Source: Lepturacanthus savala (lineage: Eukaryota > Chordata > Actinopteri > Scombriformes > Trichiuridae). From it: a stretch of DNA of 64,000 bases. Below, in pieces: positions 12,985 through 24,760 of this stretch. The position numbers and the translations under genes are program-made. The stretch's first letter is position 1; every line of letters starts with the position of its first letter. Location of the stretch: NCBI GenBank assembly GCA_030544235.1, contig CM060465.1, positions 34,563,488 through 34,627,487 on the forward strand, given 5' to 3'. Below the pieces are notes generated by a model. That model was not told the origin of the DNA, made no database searches, and worked only from the letters and a program-made list of their open reading frames with translations.

Positions 12985-13450
12985 TTTTATGATAAAAATA
13001 AATAATATAATAAAATAAGTAAATAATAAAATAATAATATGAATAAAATAAAATATATTACAAAAAAAGGAAATAAAAATAATATAAATAAAATTAAATA
13101 TATTACAATAAAAGGAAATAAAAATAACAATACAAATAAAATATATTACAAGGAAATAAAAATAACAATATAAATAAAATATATTACAAGGAAATAAAAA
13201 TAACAATATAAATAAAATATATTACAAGGAAATAAAAATAACAATACAAATAAAATATATTACAAGGAAATAAAAATAACAATACAAATAAAATATATTA
13301 CAAGGAAATAAAAATAACAATATAAATAAAATAAAATTGATTGCAAAAAAGAAATAAAAATAATATAAATAAAATAAAATATATTACAAAAAAAGGAAAT
13401 AAAAATAACAAAATAAATAAAATAAAATATATTACAAAAAAAAGAAATAT
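12985..13450. repeat. AT-rich minisatellite, 38-bp unit
   Basis: Tandem copies of a unit containing GGAAATAAAAATAACAATA and TAAAATATATTACAA. The spacing is exactly 38 bp between the copies at 13152 and 13190; variants continue to 13445. Frames read through it are Ile/Phe/Tyr-rich artefacts. Confidence 0.85.
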
Positions 13451-16400
13451 ACAAGAGAAAAAGTGATATAAATCAGACGGGTCCAGTTTATGCTACATAT
13501 CATTGTCCTGTTTACTGAGAGATATTTTTTCTGTCCTGTTCACTGCAATAAAACTGATTTAGATCATCTGGCTAATGATGTCCCCATGTTCCCAGACCTG
13601 AGCCATTATTCCTGTAAGTATGTTGTTGTAGGTTCTATAAATGCATTCATTCTTTTAAGTGGTTTATTTTGGCCCGTTCTCGTGTTCTGATGATGTTACT
13701 CAACAATCATTGGAAGGGAAATCCATGTGAAAACCAGCGAAGGGGAACGAACGGAGCAGAAAAGTGAAATAACAACCAGTTGGCTTCGGACGCGGCGTCA
13801 TGTGGTCGCTGCCAAACTCAGAGCGCCGAGACGGATTAACACGTTTGTAGTCTCGCTGTCCGGTCCAGCTTCCAGGAGCCTGGGTGGCCGTGCTTTCTGG
13901 GTAATGTAGTTTTAGGGCCTGAGACCGGACGGTTTGGAAATCGGTCGTCTCTTGAGACTCGGCCAGGCCTGTTTGTGCCGAGCTGAGAAAGGGGGATAAA
14001 TGGCAACACCTCTGGCCAAACAGCAATTTTATATACTGCTCACTCCTCTTCACAAAGTTGTCGCCCCAACAAAACTTTGTAAAAACAAATAAATAATTTT
14101 GATGCTGTTTTCCAATGGCTAACGGCTAATTTTGACATTCAGCTAGCGGCTAGCTATGTGGAAGAAACCAATTGAACTAATATGTAGAAGCCAGTAACTC
14201 ATTTATCACACCACTTATTCAAATCTGGTCCAAAATCAGCTTGTTAAGATCAAACGTAACGATCGTTAACGAGCGGCTAAGTGGCTAAGGGCCACTTTCA
14301 CTTTCCAACAACTTTCATAGGTATTATCTTATTGGTTCATGCTACTATAGGAGGCCCCCCATCAATGAAATGTGGCTCGCCATACTTTCCGTTCACCATC
14401 ATCGATACAAACGCACCATCGAGGAGGATTCGCGTCTATATTTAGCCGACTCTTCTCCTTTGTGATGCCTGTTTCCATCTCACTTTCTCAGTGTTTTCTC
14501 TCTTCTCTCCTCTTATTTGTCCGACGGTTGTTTTGACATTTCCGCCGTTTATATCCTCCACAGGCACAACCATCTGCGGCCGAACCCTGACCACACCACG
14601 CCCCCCCCCCCCCCCCATGTTATTATCATCCGCATTGGTGGAGTGGAAAAGGATTGTCAGGACCGCAGCTACATTAGGGAAGCGAGCACAAATCCCTCAT
14701 CCTGGCTCAGCGCTTGGTCGGTGAAATAAAACAAAAGGAAGGCAAACGACGGGCCCATGCAGGGGACGGGTCTAGCTGATAAGGATCTGTCAATGGCGCG
14801 TTTCCACGGGACAGAAGGTTGGAAGGAGGGTAGGGAGGGAGGGGAGAAAGCAGAGTTCATGCGAGAGCCAGGGGCCTCCAAAAAAACGCCGGACATCAAC
14901 AAACAAGCATCTCCAAACACGTTGCTCTGGAGCCAGTTTCCTATACGAAAGGAATTCAGGGAATGAGGCGGATTCCTCAGAGAGGCTTCTACCTTTAGCG
15001 CACCTTTCCAAGACCACCCCCCCTTAAACAACAAAAAAAAAAGCACACACACATTCCCCCATCGTCTTACAGAGGTGTGGACAGAATCGTACTGGCGCAG
15101 ACGATCCTACGGATACTGATCTGGAAGGTGAGAAAAATGTAAAGACAGCTTTCGTCAGAGCGAATTCCACAAAAATCAGAAGAAGAAACCCTACGTCTGC
15201 AAGTGCTGATGCTTCAGACGCAGTAAATCTGGTTATCTGGCTCTTTACAAGTCTGTAAAAAGCGATGCGTTACTCGTAAAGTGTCGCCCAGAAAGTGCGG
15301 CTGACCTCATTTTCGCTAATGTATTTTTTTGTGGCAGAACAAAGCCGTTGATGGTATTTTCACTGCGGCAACATGACCCGGCGCTGAATTCCACAGGCAC
15401 ACATTAAATTACAGCCTAGCGCCGCTGCAAAAGCTGCAGAGGATTGCAGAGCTGAAGATGTGCAGCTCCTGTTATGAGGGAAACAGACACTATCCACTGG
15501 GTCGGCCCTTTCGCGAAGGCTTCCCGCTGCCAAGTAAAGAGAGGATAATGCTGAAAAGGGATTATATACAGCAGGGTAAGAATTTACACAAATAGCTTCC
15601 AGGCGACATCTCTCGACCGCAGCGAATCTGAACGCTCGTGTCGAGTGTTTAAAGGTGATAATTTCTCACGAGTTTCTCTCCTTGAGTTGCAATTTACTCA
15701 ATCAGACCTTCTCAGTGTATCTGTAGGTGAAAAAAAAAAAAAAACTGCCGACAGTACAAAGTCTTCCCGGGTTCTTTTAACGAGGGGATAACTGCCTCGG
15801 GGATCTCCCGTAGGAGGTGTTGGTTGCAGTCTGAGGTGCCAAAAAAGAGAAAGAGTGTCAAAGTGCGACCGACGGCGGTGTAGAAACCAAAAACCGCAGC
15901 CGGCGAGCCATGTTCTCATTGGACGAGGTCTGGCTACAGCTTCGGGAATCCTCAGAGAAGACAGGCGAGGAAGAGGAAGGAAGGAAGACATTACGCAGCC
16001 AAAAAAGAAAGAGGATGAAAGTGGAGAGAAAGCAGAGGTCCCCTCTTATGTCCCCTTATCTGGGTAACATAAGAATCTTAATAGCGCTGCAGCTCGCGAG
16101 CTCTGCGCTATCTCACGGGCAACGGAAAGAGCGACCCGGGGAATGCAGCGTGCCTAAAGGGAGCTTCAGTTCACCGCTGAGGGGAATTAATAGCGGGAGC
16201 GTTGCAATGTCTGGGATAAGAATGAAAGGCTGAGGGGAGGATACAGAGATAGAAAGAGAAGGAACAAAAAAAAAAACAAGCAACGGAAGCTGTGGTCTGA
16301 TCCTCTGACAATTTATGTTCGAGGCATAACATTTAGAGGGACATGAAAGGTTCAGCCAGGGAAGCTCGGCCCAGACGAAGACAAAGATGCAGAAAGATCA

Positions 16401-19400
16401 TCAGCTGAAACCGTGTCAGGAGAGGGAAGATACTTCATTACAGCCAAAGCTGCCTGGTGGCATGATTTAGTCTAAACTCTCCCAGTGTTTGTCTTTCCCC
16501 TGGCTCCCTGCTTCCCCTGCCTCGAGGCCTTCAAACCTTCCCCCTGGTCAGCAAACCTTGGACTGGGGAAGCATTGTATAGCATCAACTAGACGTTTTCT
16601 CCTGCCAGGCACATTCCCTTCTGAAAATGACCCAATTAAAAAACACGACTTGGCCACAGATCAAAGTCCAGATCACCTTTGACTGACAGGAAACCATGCG
16701 GAAAGGTGCCTAGTGTTTTGAGAAAGTTGACTTTTTTGGGGTATGTACTTTGATAGCAGTTATTTCATCATAATTTGGTCATACCAAACCTCACTTTAAG
16801 GCGGAAATACTACTACACGCTTCGGGGAGCAGGATTATTGAATATGTAAAACTTCCTTCAGGTTGCACCAAAATCAAAGAGTAGAACTTCTGTTTGAAGA
16901 GAAATTCAAGGATGCAGCTTTTCTTCTTCCACAAATGACTGTCGGGGAGAGAAAAAGTTGAAGTATGATTGCAGATGGCGGATGGAATAGCAGGAAAAGA
17001 CATTAATTTTGAATAACTGCTCAAAGGAGCTTCTCCCGTTAAGTGTGCGAGTGCCGGGAAAAGGCAACCGTGCATGAACTGAGATTTCACGGGTGTTCTG
17101 GTGTGACCTCGGTAGACGTCGTGTTTGCTTCAAGGAACAGTTCAACACCTTTGGAAATAGTCTGTTCACTTTCTTTCTGAGAAATAGACTGAAAATGTGA
17201 GGCTTGAGAAGCAACCAGTTAGCTTTTAGCTTAGCATTAGGGGAGGAAAGAAGGTGGAAACAGCCAACATGGCTGCATACAAAACTCACTAATAACATTT
17301 TAAAACCAATATTTGCCACGAAAACTCACAAATAAGCTTTGTAAACCAACATTAGCCATTAAAACTGACTAATAACCCTTTAATACCAATATTAGCCCAT
17401 ATATGCATTTTTTTTAAAGGTACAATATATAGTTGTGGGATCTAAGGTGAACCTGAGAGTTTATGATTGAAAATCCATCTCAAGAACCATTGTTTAGTTT
17501 GTCCATTCTAGATAAAATTATACTAATCTAAGCTAATAAAACACAATAATGCTTATTTTATTAAATTATATTCTTGTTCTGTTCTGCTAGATGCTGCTAA
17601 GTCTTACACATTGGATCTTAACTACGAATAAACCCACGAAAATCTATAATCTGTGGATAAAACCACATGATGAAACAGGTGGTTTCATCATATATATGGA
17701 TGAAACCATCTGCTTACATGTGGTCTCTCTGCTATAACAAAAAGTTTATATTTCTATTGGATGAGACCATATGTTTTCATACATCTGCAGCGTCACCGGA
17801 AAAGGGACGAAAATTAGCGTATCCACCCGGGTGTTTCCATCGCTGCTGAACGGAGCTGGAGCCGATAAAGACCCGTGACTACTACTGGAGAGTCATTTGA
17901 CCTGGGAATGAAGGCCAACTGTACCCGTTCCCACTGAAGACAAAAGCCAGATGTTAGTGGGTGTTGGTGTTTTATTATCCAGTGTGAAACGGGCTTTTTA
18001 AATGAGTTATATCTTCTCTATCTGTCTCTGTAATCTGTCTCTAAAAGAAGTAGCATCTGTGAACCTCTCTGACGGTTTGTTTCGGATATAGTCCCTTTTC
18101 TTCCTGCACTGATCGTGCAGCTGACTTAAAGTATTGTAACGTCTCTCAAAAAAACGCTAAAACATTAGCCAGTTTAGCTGCTACTTTATTCCTCATGCTA
18201 GCACAGGCTACTGTTGGCCATAGCCGTCTTACTCCAAGACCTGTTCACAGAAATCCCAGCACTATCACCTAAAAGGACAGAGAACGAACCAGAATGGTCT
18301 TTTTGCTACTTCCATCAATCACTGCTCTCTAATAGAACAGAATCTTGGCCTAAACTATTTTTATAACAGCCCACGTACGAAGTAAGAGATTTTATTTGGG
18401 CTATCAACACGATTGACCTCTGCCCTTTCAACATAAATTGTAGATTCTTTCTTTCAATAACTGTATTAAGACTATGGAACAGTCCAACACACCCTCATTT
18501 GGCCGAATATGAAAAATCTGCTTAAGCTTCCACTTTTCTACAGGAATACATTCTTCCTCTACAAAAACAGAAGTGTAACAGAGGCTTATGTGCTGAACTA
18601 TTTGGTGTCCTAGCTTTTTCTTTTAAAGATTTTCGGAATGAGGGCTTTAGTTTCTATCCAAAACAGGGGACAAAGAATCCATCGCTACTCAAATGTGCTT
18701 TAAAAGAACGTGTGCACCAAGCGGTTGAAGGACTCCCTCCTCCCTGCAGGCCATTAACAAACAATGATAATACAAGCAAACCCCTAAAGAGAAACAGGGA
18801 CATGAGCCAGCAGATATCATGACACAGCCATGAGCGGTTGGGCACCACTCCTAGCCTCGTAACAATTCCATAATTAGCATGCATCAAGCAAACAAGCCTC
18901 CTCTTGTTTCAGTGGCTGTTTGTAGTTATTTTGGGAGAAGCTACGGCTAGAGCCAATTAGAGACAACAGAAGCTAAAACATCAATTATAATAGTCTGGTT
19001 TTTCACATAATGCCCCATCAACAAGGCAAACAAAAACGCCGCTAGCCCGTTGTTATTGTGGCGGTTCTCGTCCGTTACCACATCGATTTTTTAGGATTCT
19101 GCAGGAGCGGTGGAAGCCAATCAGGGTTCGACTAGCATTAACTTGTTTGTTTTTGGTAACGTGACCCCATTTGTCTCCGAGAAGAAAACAAATCAAAAGC
19201 AGCAGACTGAGTGAAGTTGGGTCTTTTGGGGCTCTGGGATGATCCCTAATTGGTCGCCAATATTTGAGCATGGACAGCAGCCAGGTGACTGGTCAAGAGG
19301 TCCAGCTGCTCCGGCGGCGGCGTCACGCCTTTGTATTTAGCCAACAGTCTCTGTCCCGGTCACTTATTTGCTTGTTTTCCTGCTTTTGTTTGGACTAGAA

Positions 19401-20750
19401 ATGTCCTGTGTAAACTCAGAGAAACACAACCCCCCCCCGCCTCGGCCTTTTAGAGAAGGAATCACCTCCCAATTTGTCTGAGTAAATGTGCCAGCAACAA
19501 GCAATTACCAGACATCCCGAATGGAATTAAGAGGGAAATGGAATATGTTTCAAGGCTAAAAGCTAGCTCTGTTTATCACATATATTCCAATATGTACACG
19601 TCCCAGTGGGATATAAAAAGTCATAACCTGAGTAATAAAAACTGAGAACCTCGGCTAAATCAGTTCACAGGTGCACAGCAGCTTCATGTTCACTCAAACA
19701 AACCCACAGCGGCACATAAAAAGTAGAGCAAACATGAAAGGAGAGGCAGACCACTTGATTAAGACCATGCTAACGCTCCAGCAAATATCCTCATCCAACC
19801 TGGCAACCAGGGCTATAACTGCATCAGTGTTGGCAGCTTGAGGAGCCAAATAGAAAGAGAGAGGCACCAATTACTGCAATTCCCTGCTGAAACGCAAACA
19901 GCTCTGGAGGTGAAACTTATTCTCTTCACTGTTTACTACTCGGATGCATTTACACTTCCTGACTATGAATTATAGATGAATTGGGGATTCACTATTAGCT
20001 GAATGCACCGTTCCCTCTAGCTTGTAAAACTGGGTCTGCGAAGCCAAACTTTAAGACACATCTTCTATTATTGTTTCTGCACGGCTGAAAACACATATAG
20101 GTTTGAATAATAAATAATAGTAGAGGAGGTAAAGGGACAGAAAACAGGTGTTTTACTGCAAGTTCTAACACAAATGGCTGCTTTGGTGTGAAAGTACCTG
20201 AGGGCCAAAGGAATAAATTCATCCAGAGAGACAACTCAGCCTTTGTTTAAGAGATATGCATATTTTCTTTTAAATGGCCGCCAGCAATACACTAAATATA
20301 CTAAAGCTCATACCTTTTTGTGTGAAGATAAAATACTATTTATCAGAAACTTGGTAATAAAACTCAATACAACTGTAAATGTAGTTGTGAATTTATTGTG
20401 TCATCGCTCAATACCTTTATATCCAAAGGTAAAATTACTATAAAAGCTAAATTATGGGCTTTATTGTATTGTTGGCAGATTCTTTGACAAACAAAGTGTA
20501 TATCTCTGAAAAAAAGGCAGATCTGATTCGTCTCTTTGGATAAACTTATTCCTATTAATGTACTTTCACACTAAAACAGACATTTGTGACAATACCTGAA
20601 GTAAAATGTCTCCTAAAAGGTTCTAACAGCAAAAAAACATGCAGTTGTTTCGCTAAGTGTTGGGTTGAGGTAACATCTTAGAGAGTTCTGCCATATTTTC
20701 AGTGTATTCTTCATGTTCGTGGATGTACAATAATATCTTGATGAGATCTG
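13451..20750. other. Long repeat-poor intergenic stretch
   Basis: This 7.3 kb has the least recognisable repeat content of the upstream half. It has a C-run at 14600-14616 and short A or T homopolymers. Frames of 60-137 codons occur on both strands (for example 14669-15052, 15910-16233, 16906-17319) without domains, splice context or familiar protein. It could contain regulatory elements of prickle1 or an upstream gene; sequence alone does not show this. Confidence 0.4.
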
Positions 20751-20754
20751 CTCA

Positions 20755-20860
20755 ATGGCTGCAACTAACATCTGATAATCCACTAATCTGTCAATTGAAA
20801 TGATTGACAATCGATGACGCTAACGAATCGATTAATCAACTAATTGTTACAGCTCTATTT
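20755..20860. mobile_element. Deleted TIR transposon remnant
   Basis: Two facing ends of the common family (GGCTGCAACTAACATCTGAT and ATCAACTAATTGTTACAGCT) lie about 100 bp apart with the core missing. Confidence 0.6.
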
Positions 20861-21774
20861 CTTATGATTGGTGAGACTTGGGGAAAAATAGAAGTATGAT
20901 GCTGTAGCTGTAATTCCATGGTTTGGCCACTAGCAAAATTGACTTTATTTGACTTTTACAGCCACGAAATCAAAGGTTTTTTGACTGTATCCATTAGCAA
21001 ATACAGTCGAACCCAACGCGGAAATGAAAGCCAGTGAGCAGGAAGCATCTTCTCCAATTAAAGCAGATTTGCTGCAGAGCTGCTGTTGTAGCGGCTGCTG
21101 GGCTTTAAGCTGCTAATCTCGTTAGAGGATTGACGATTTCACCAACACGTCCACCGCTGCTCCGGCTAATATCAAACAGCTGTGACGGCAAACAAATTAA
21201 TTGGCTTGTTGACCCTTTGATACCCAGCAAATCACCAGGATCATATTCCATATCACAGGTTCTGCTATTTCAACAAGAATCCAACGTGCAGTGAGGAACG
21301 CTGGGAAGAATCTTTACGATCTAAAACCATGTGAGAGATGCTGCTCAGAGGTTTTTCTTTGCTTTAACAACAGCGCCATAAACATCTCATTAGATAGAAG
21401 CTGTAGACCAGATAAGTGATAAGAGAAAGGCTGGAACTCTCAGGTTTAACTGGTCAAACATTGAGGTCGGAGGCGAAATATTTTAGAGCAAAGTGACGGC
21501 CCATTTGTTTCAGACATGTCCTCCTCTCAGGTGGTTTTGCTGTGCTTGGTGCTGCCTGGACCATGAGATAATGCCGACGGTTGCAGCATCGGCGCCTCTT
21601 TTGTTTTATTTTGTCTAGTTTTTGAAATATAGAACAGATGAGGACTCGATATGTCCAAAAACAACTAGTCTGCTGCTAAAATTAAACCAAATAAAGACAA
21701 TAAAGAGAAGTATTTTTAGGTTTCTTTAGTTCTTTGTGGCTGACAGATACACTGGCTCGATACTGCGTTTAGAT
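20861..21774. other. Unassigned intergenic sequence
   Basis: No gene or clear repeat recognised. Confidence 0.45.
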
Positions 21775-21960
21775 CAGGGGTGTCAAACATGCGGCCCGGG
21801 GGCCAGAACCGGCCCACTAACGGGTCCAATCCGGCCCCTTGGATGTTGCCATAATACAACAATGAATATGGTTCAATATTAGTAAAAAGCAGTGATATAA
21901 AATGCATGTTTTACTGTTTAGCTGTAAAAATTGTCTCTTACTTTGAAAGACCAAAAAATG
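21775..21960 (+). mobile_element. hAT-like repeat terminus
   Basis: Starts CAGGGGTGTCAAACATGCGG, the well-known terminus of hAT-type (Charlie-like) non-autonomous elements, followed by CCGGCCC-rich sequence. The right end was not found, so this is a truncated copy and the end is approximate. Confidence 0.6.
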
Positions 21961-22189
21961 ACCAGGAAATCCTGTTTTCACTCCTCCTTTGATGCATTAT
22001 AGACCTTCTTTTATACATTATAAAACCTTTTTATGATACATCCATTATCAGGTCACATTTGTTGCAGCAAACCCCAAATACCGCAGTGCATTCTGGGCCA
22101 AGATTAGAAAGAGACCTATATGCAAGAATTTGCATGAAATGACCATATGGCAACATTATGCAATAGAGGGATAAATGTTTTGAATTTAA

Positions 22190-22475
22190 ATGCACAAGTA
22201 GAATGACCAAATATGGAATAAATGTTGAAATTGCACCTTATTGCATTAGCTTTCTGCACCATTAGAACACGGGACTGATAGTTGCTGGAAATGCACCTAT
22301 GTAGATATTGATGCACCAAAAACCAGACATTTACAGCTAGAATAGTCATTTACTACATTATCAATGTATAGAGTGGATTTATGATTAGTTTAAAGTTATA
22401 TTCATTGAAAAAACAGTGCTTTTCTTGCAAAAATAAGGAAATTTATAAGTGATCCCAAACTTTTAAACGGTAGTG
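22190..22475 (-). mobile_element. Tc1-like TIR MITE copy
   Basis: Read on the - strand it starts CACTACCGTTTAAAAGTTTG and continues GGGATCACTTATAAATTTCC, a terminus common in fish genomes. A second copy in the opposite orientation lies at 55850-56066. The left end is uncertain. Confidence 0.65.
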
Positions 22476-23062
22476 TCGGTTTTCTTCTATTTATTTGTAA
22501 ATTTTTGCGTGAATTCAATGACATTTCTTCACATTTGCAGAAAGATGCAGTTGAGTGTAAATCCCAGATCTGGCTCTGAAGTAGAGAATGACTGACAGGT
22601 TTGACGTGGACAAACCTGTTCTTACTTAAGTCGCCTCGGCCTCGGTTGGATCTAAGCGACGGTCACTGAGGTTGTAACCGGGGTCGAGGCGTCTGTTCTC
22701 ATGAGAGAGAGACAAAAAGGGTCGGGGGCCGCGCAATTAAACCGATGCGTTTGTCACATTTACGTTTCGCGTTTCAGCGTCTTAAAGAGACGGCAGAATA
22801 TCAAAGACTTCTATAATGAATGTGGGGAGTTGTTTGTCACTCCGGATGTCATGGAGAAGCCTTGTTTGGGTTCCAGCAGGTCAAAAAGATCCGTAACGCT
22901 CCGACTGTCAGTGAACTTGGTTGTAATTAGGTTATACGACAGGATTATAACGATGCTGTAAAGTTACTGGGTCGATCCTGAATTAAAGCTACAGAAAAAC
23001 GACCTTTTATGTGACTTTAAATGCAACACAAACACCTAAACCGCTGGAAACAGGAGAAGAGT
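22476..23062. other. Unassigned intergenic sequence
   Basis: Open frame at 22701-22961 has no recognisable protein. Nothing else seen. Confidence 0.45.
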
Positions 23063-23995
23063 TTAGGGCTGCAACTAATGACGATTCTGATTATTCAAAT
23101 GATTAATCAGTTAGTTGTTTAGTGTAAAATATCAATAGAGTGTTTCCCAAAGATGAAGATTCAACCTACAACCCAAAGATCATCAGTTTACTATTATAGA
23201 GACTAAAGAAACCAGGAAATAATCAGAGAAGAGAAGCTGGAACCAGAGAATTTGGACATTTTCTACTTAAAATTGATCCAAATTGATTAATTGATTATGG
23301 AGATTATTATAATAGTTGGCAATTAATCCATTATTCTACTAACTATTGCAGCTCTATTTCAGTTTATGCTTACAAATACTATAGATCTTTATAAAACTCT
23401 ACCCAAAAATCACTTCCTCATACATTATAAACACTTGGGCTACAATTAATCAACTAATCGATTAGTTGTTTGGTTCATTAAATGTTGTAAAAATGTGCAT
23501 CAGTGTTTCCCAAAAGCTGAAGATTCAACCTAAAATATCTTTTTTTGTCCAAAGATCATCAGTTTACTATTATAGAGACTAAAGAAACCAGGAAATAATC
23601 AGAGAAGAGAAGCTGGAACCAGAGAATTTAGACGTTTTCTTCTTTAAAATTGACTCAAATCAAATGTGGGGTTCCTCAGGGTTCTGTTCTAGATCCTGTG
23701 AAGTTTCAGTCGTCAGTTTATTATTATAGAGACTAAAGAAACCAGGAAATAATGACATAAATAATGACTCAAATCCTTGATAATGAATGGATTAATCAAC
23801 TAATTACCTATGATTGTGCACATGACAGACGCTGTAATTTCATGGCTCGGCCACTAGTAAAATTAGCTTTAGCGTCACTTCCTGGGCCCTGATTGTGTCT
23901 CACTTGACTATTAGCAACATTAGCATGATGGTTTTAACTGTAGCTTTTAGCAAATAAAGTCGATTGGCAACTAATTGATTAATGATTATAGCTCT
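23063..23995 (-). mobile_element. TIR transposon cluster with insert-bearing copy
   Basis: Copy one 23063-23355; linker 23356-23437 (CCCAAAAATCACTTCCTCAT); copy two 23438-23812 with the ~50-bp insert at 23658-23712; and an end fragment near 23955-23995. The linker matches 6331-6408. Confidence 0.75.
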
Positions 23996-24289
23996 AGTAG
24001 TAGAGCAGCAAGAGGACTAAAAGGTTTGGGTGAAAGAATCATATTTCTACACCTGGTGATTAACTTTTTGTGCAGATGGAGGTAAAAAGAATGAAATATT
24101 AATATTATTTGTATTATTATCTGCAGTTCAATCCATTTTAGAGCTGCTCTCATTGGTTCTTCCACAGGCCAGAGGAGGGAAAGTTCATTTGGTGGTGAGG
24201 GCCGCCTGCAGGTAAAAGCAACAGAGGCGGATTAACGCACTTGGTCGGTTAGACGCGCTTTAAGTTACGCAAACACTCCTCTTTAAACT

Positions 24290-24372
24290 CCGCAGCAGCA
24301 GCAGCAGCAGCAGCTGAGCTGGTGGAGGTGGAGGAGGAGGTGGAGGAGGAGGAGGAGGAGGTGGAGGTGTGG
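24290..24372. repeat. (GCA)n and (GGAGGT)n purine-rich repeat
   Basis: A GCAGCA run is followed by a GGAGGTGGAGGAGGAG run directly upstream of the candidate CpG promoter. The Ser-rich - strand frame over it (24249-24455) is a product of the repeat. Confidence 0.8.
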
Positions 24373-24379
24373 GGGGCTG

Positions 24380-24470
24380 CAGCTTTAAGCCAATCGGCAG
24401 GGAGCAGCGCTAATGGCATTTCACCGCGGCCACTGAGAGCTGCGCCGTTGCGCACCGTGCGCCGCTGAAA
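24380..24470 (+). promoter_or_regulatory. prickle1: Candidate CpG promoter of prickle1
   Basis: A GCCAAT box (24389-24394) sits in a locally CpG-rich block within an otherwise AT-rich region. The block precedes a candidate non-coding exon that ends in a consensus donor. No TATA box is seen, which fits a CpG-type promoter. The distance to the coding exons (25 kb) is compatible with the long first introns of vertebrate PRICKLE1. Assignment to prickle1 is inferred. Confidence 0.5.
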
Positions 24471-24509
24471 TGACGGAGACGTGGTGACAGCGGGTGAAGT
24501 CGGACCAGA

Positions 24510-24550
<41 letters not shown>

Positions 24551-24760
24551 AATGCAGCCAGCATCATCAGGGGTTTAAGCTTATCGCCTCCGCGCAGCGT
24601 TTTTCGGGGTTTTTCAGCTTCAGGCGCAGCGGCGCGCCTCCCTGGACTTTTTTTCATCTCACGCCAATGAGACGCAGCGTGAGTCGCCTCTCGCACTTCG
24701 GGAATATCGGTTCTGGATTCTCTGTTTACCACAAGTGAAGCTGCTTTTTTTAAAGAGAGG
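24460..24760 (+). other. prickle1: Candidate non-coding first exon of prickle1
   Basis: The block ends at a strong donor, GAGAGG|GTAAGT. It is GC- and CpG-rich, contains a (CT)19-like run at 24511-24549, and has only a short upstream ORF starting at 24470 near its 5' edge. The coding exon at 50207 requires a spliced upstream 5' UTR exon, and this is the best candidate on the + strand in the window. The 5' boundary is approximate. Confidence 0.5.
24511..24549 (+). repeat. (CT)n microsatellite in candidate first exon
   Basis: About 19 CT units within the CpG-rich block, before the donor at 24760. CT/GA tracts are common in 5' UTRs and core promoters. Confidence 0.9.

Noticed and set aside
12952..13454. 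Phe/Ile/Tyr-rich frames resembling membrane proteins
   Set aside because: They are read through the 38-bp AT minisatellite; same for the frames at 62457-62812.
13451..17320. Possible exons of an upstream gene such as adamts20, expected from vertebrate gene order
   Set aside because: No thrombospondin repeat, metalloprotease motif or other recognisable domain was seen in any frame, so nothing is called.
18221..18500. Possible degenerate 3' end of a LINE (an RTN...F-like frame)
   Set aside because: The resemblance is too weak and interrupted by stops to support a call.
24249..24738. Ser-rich and Arg/Glu-rich frames on both strands
   Set aside because: Produced by the (GCA)n, (GGAGGT)n and (CT)n tracts in the candidate promoter and first exon.
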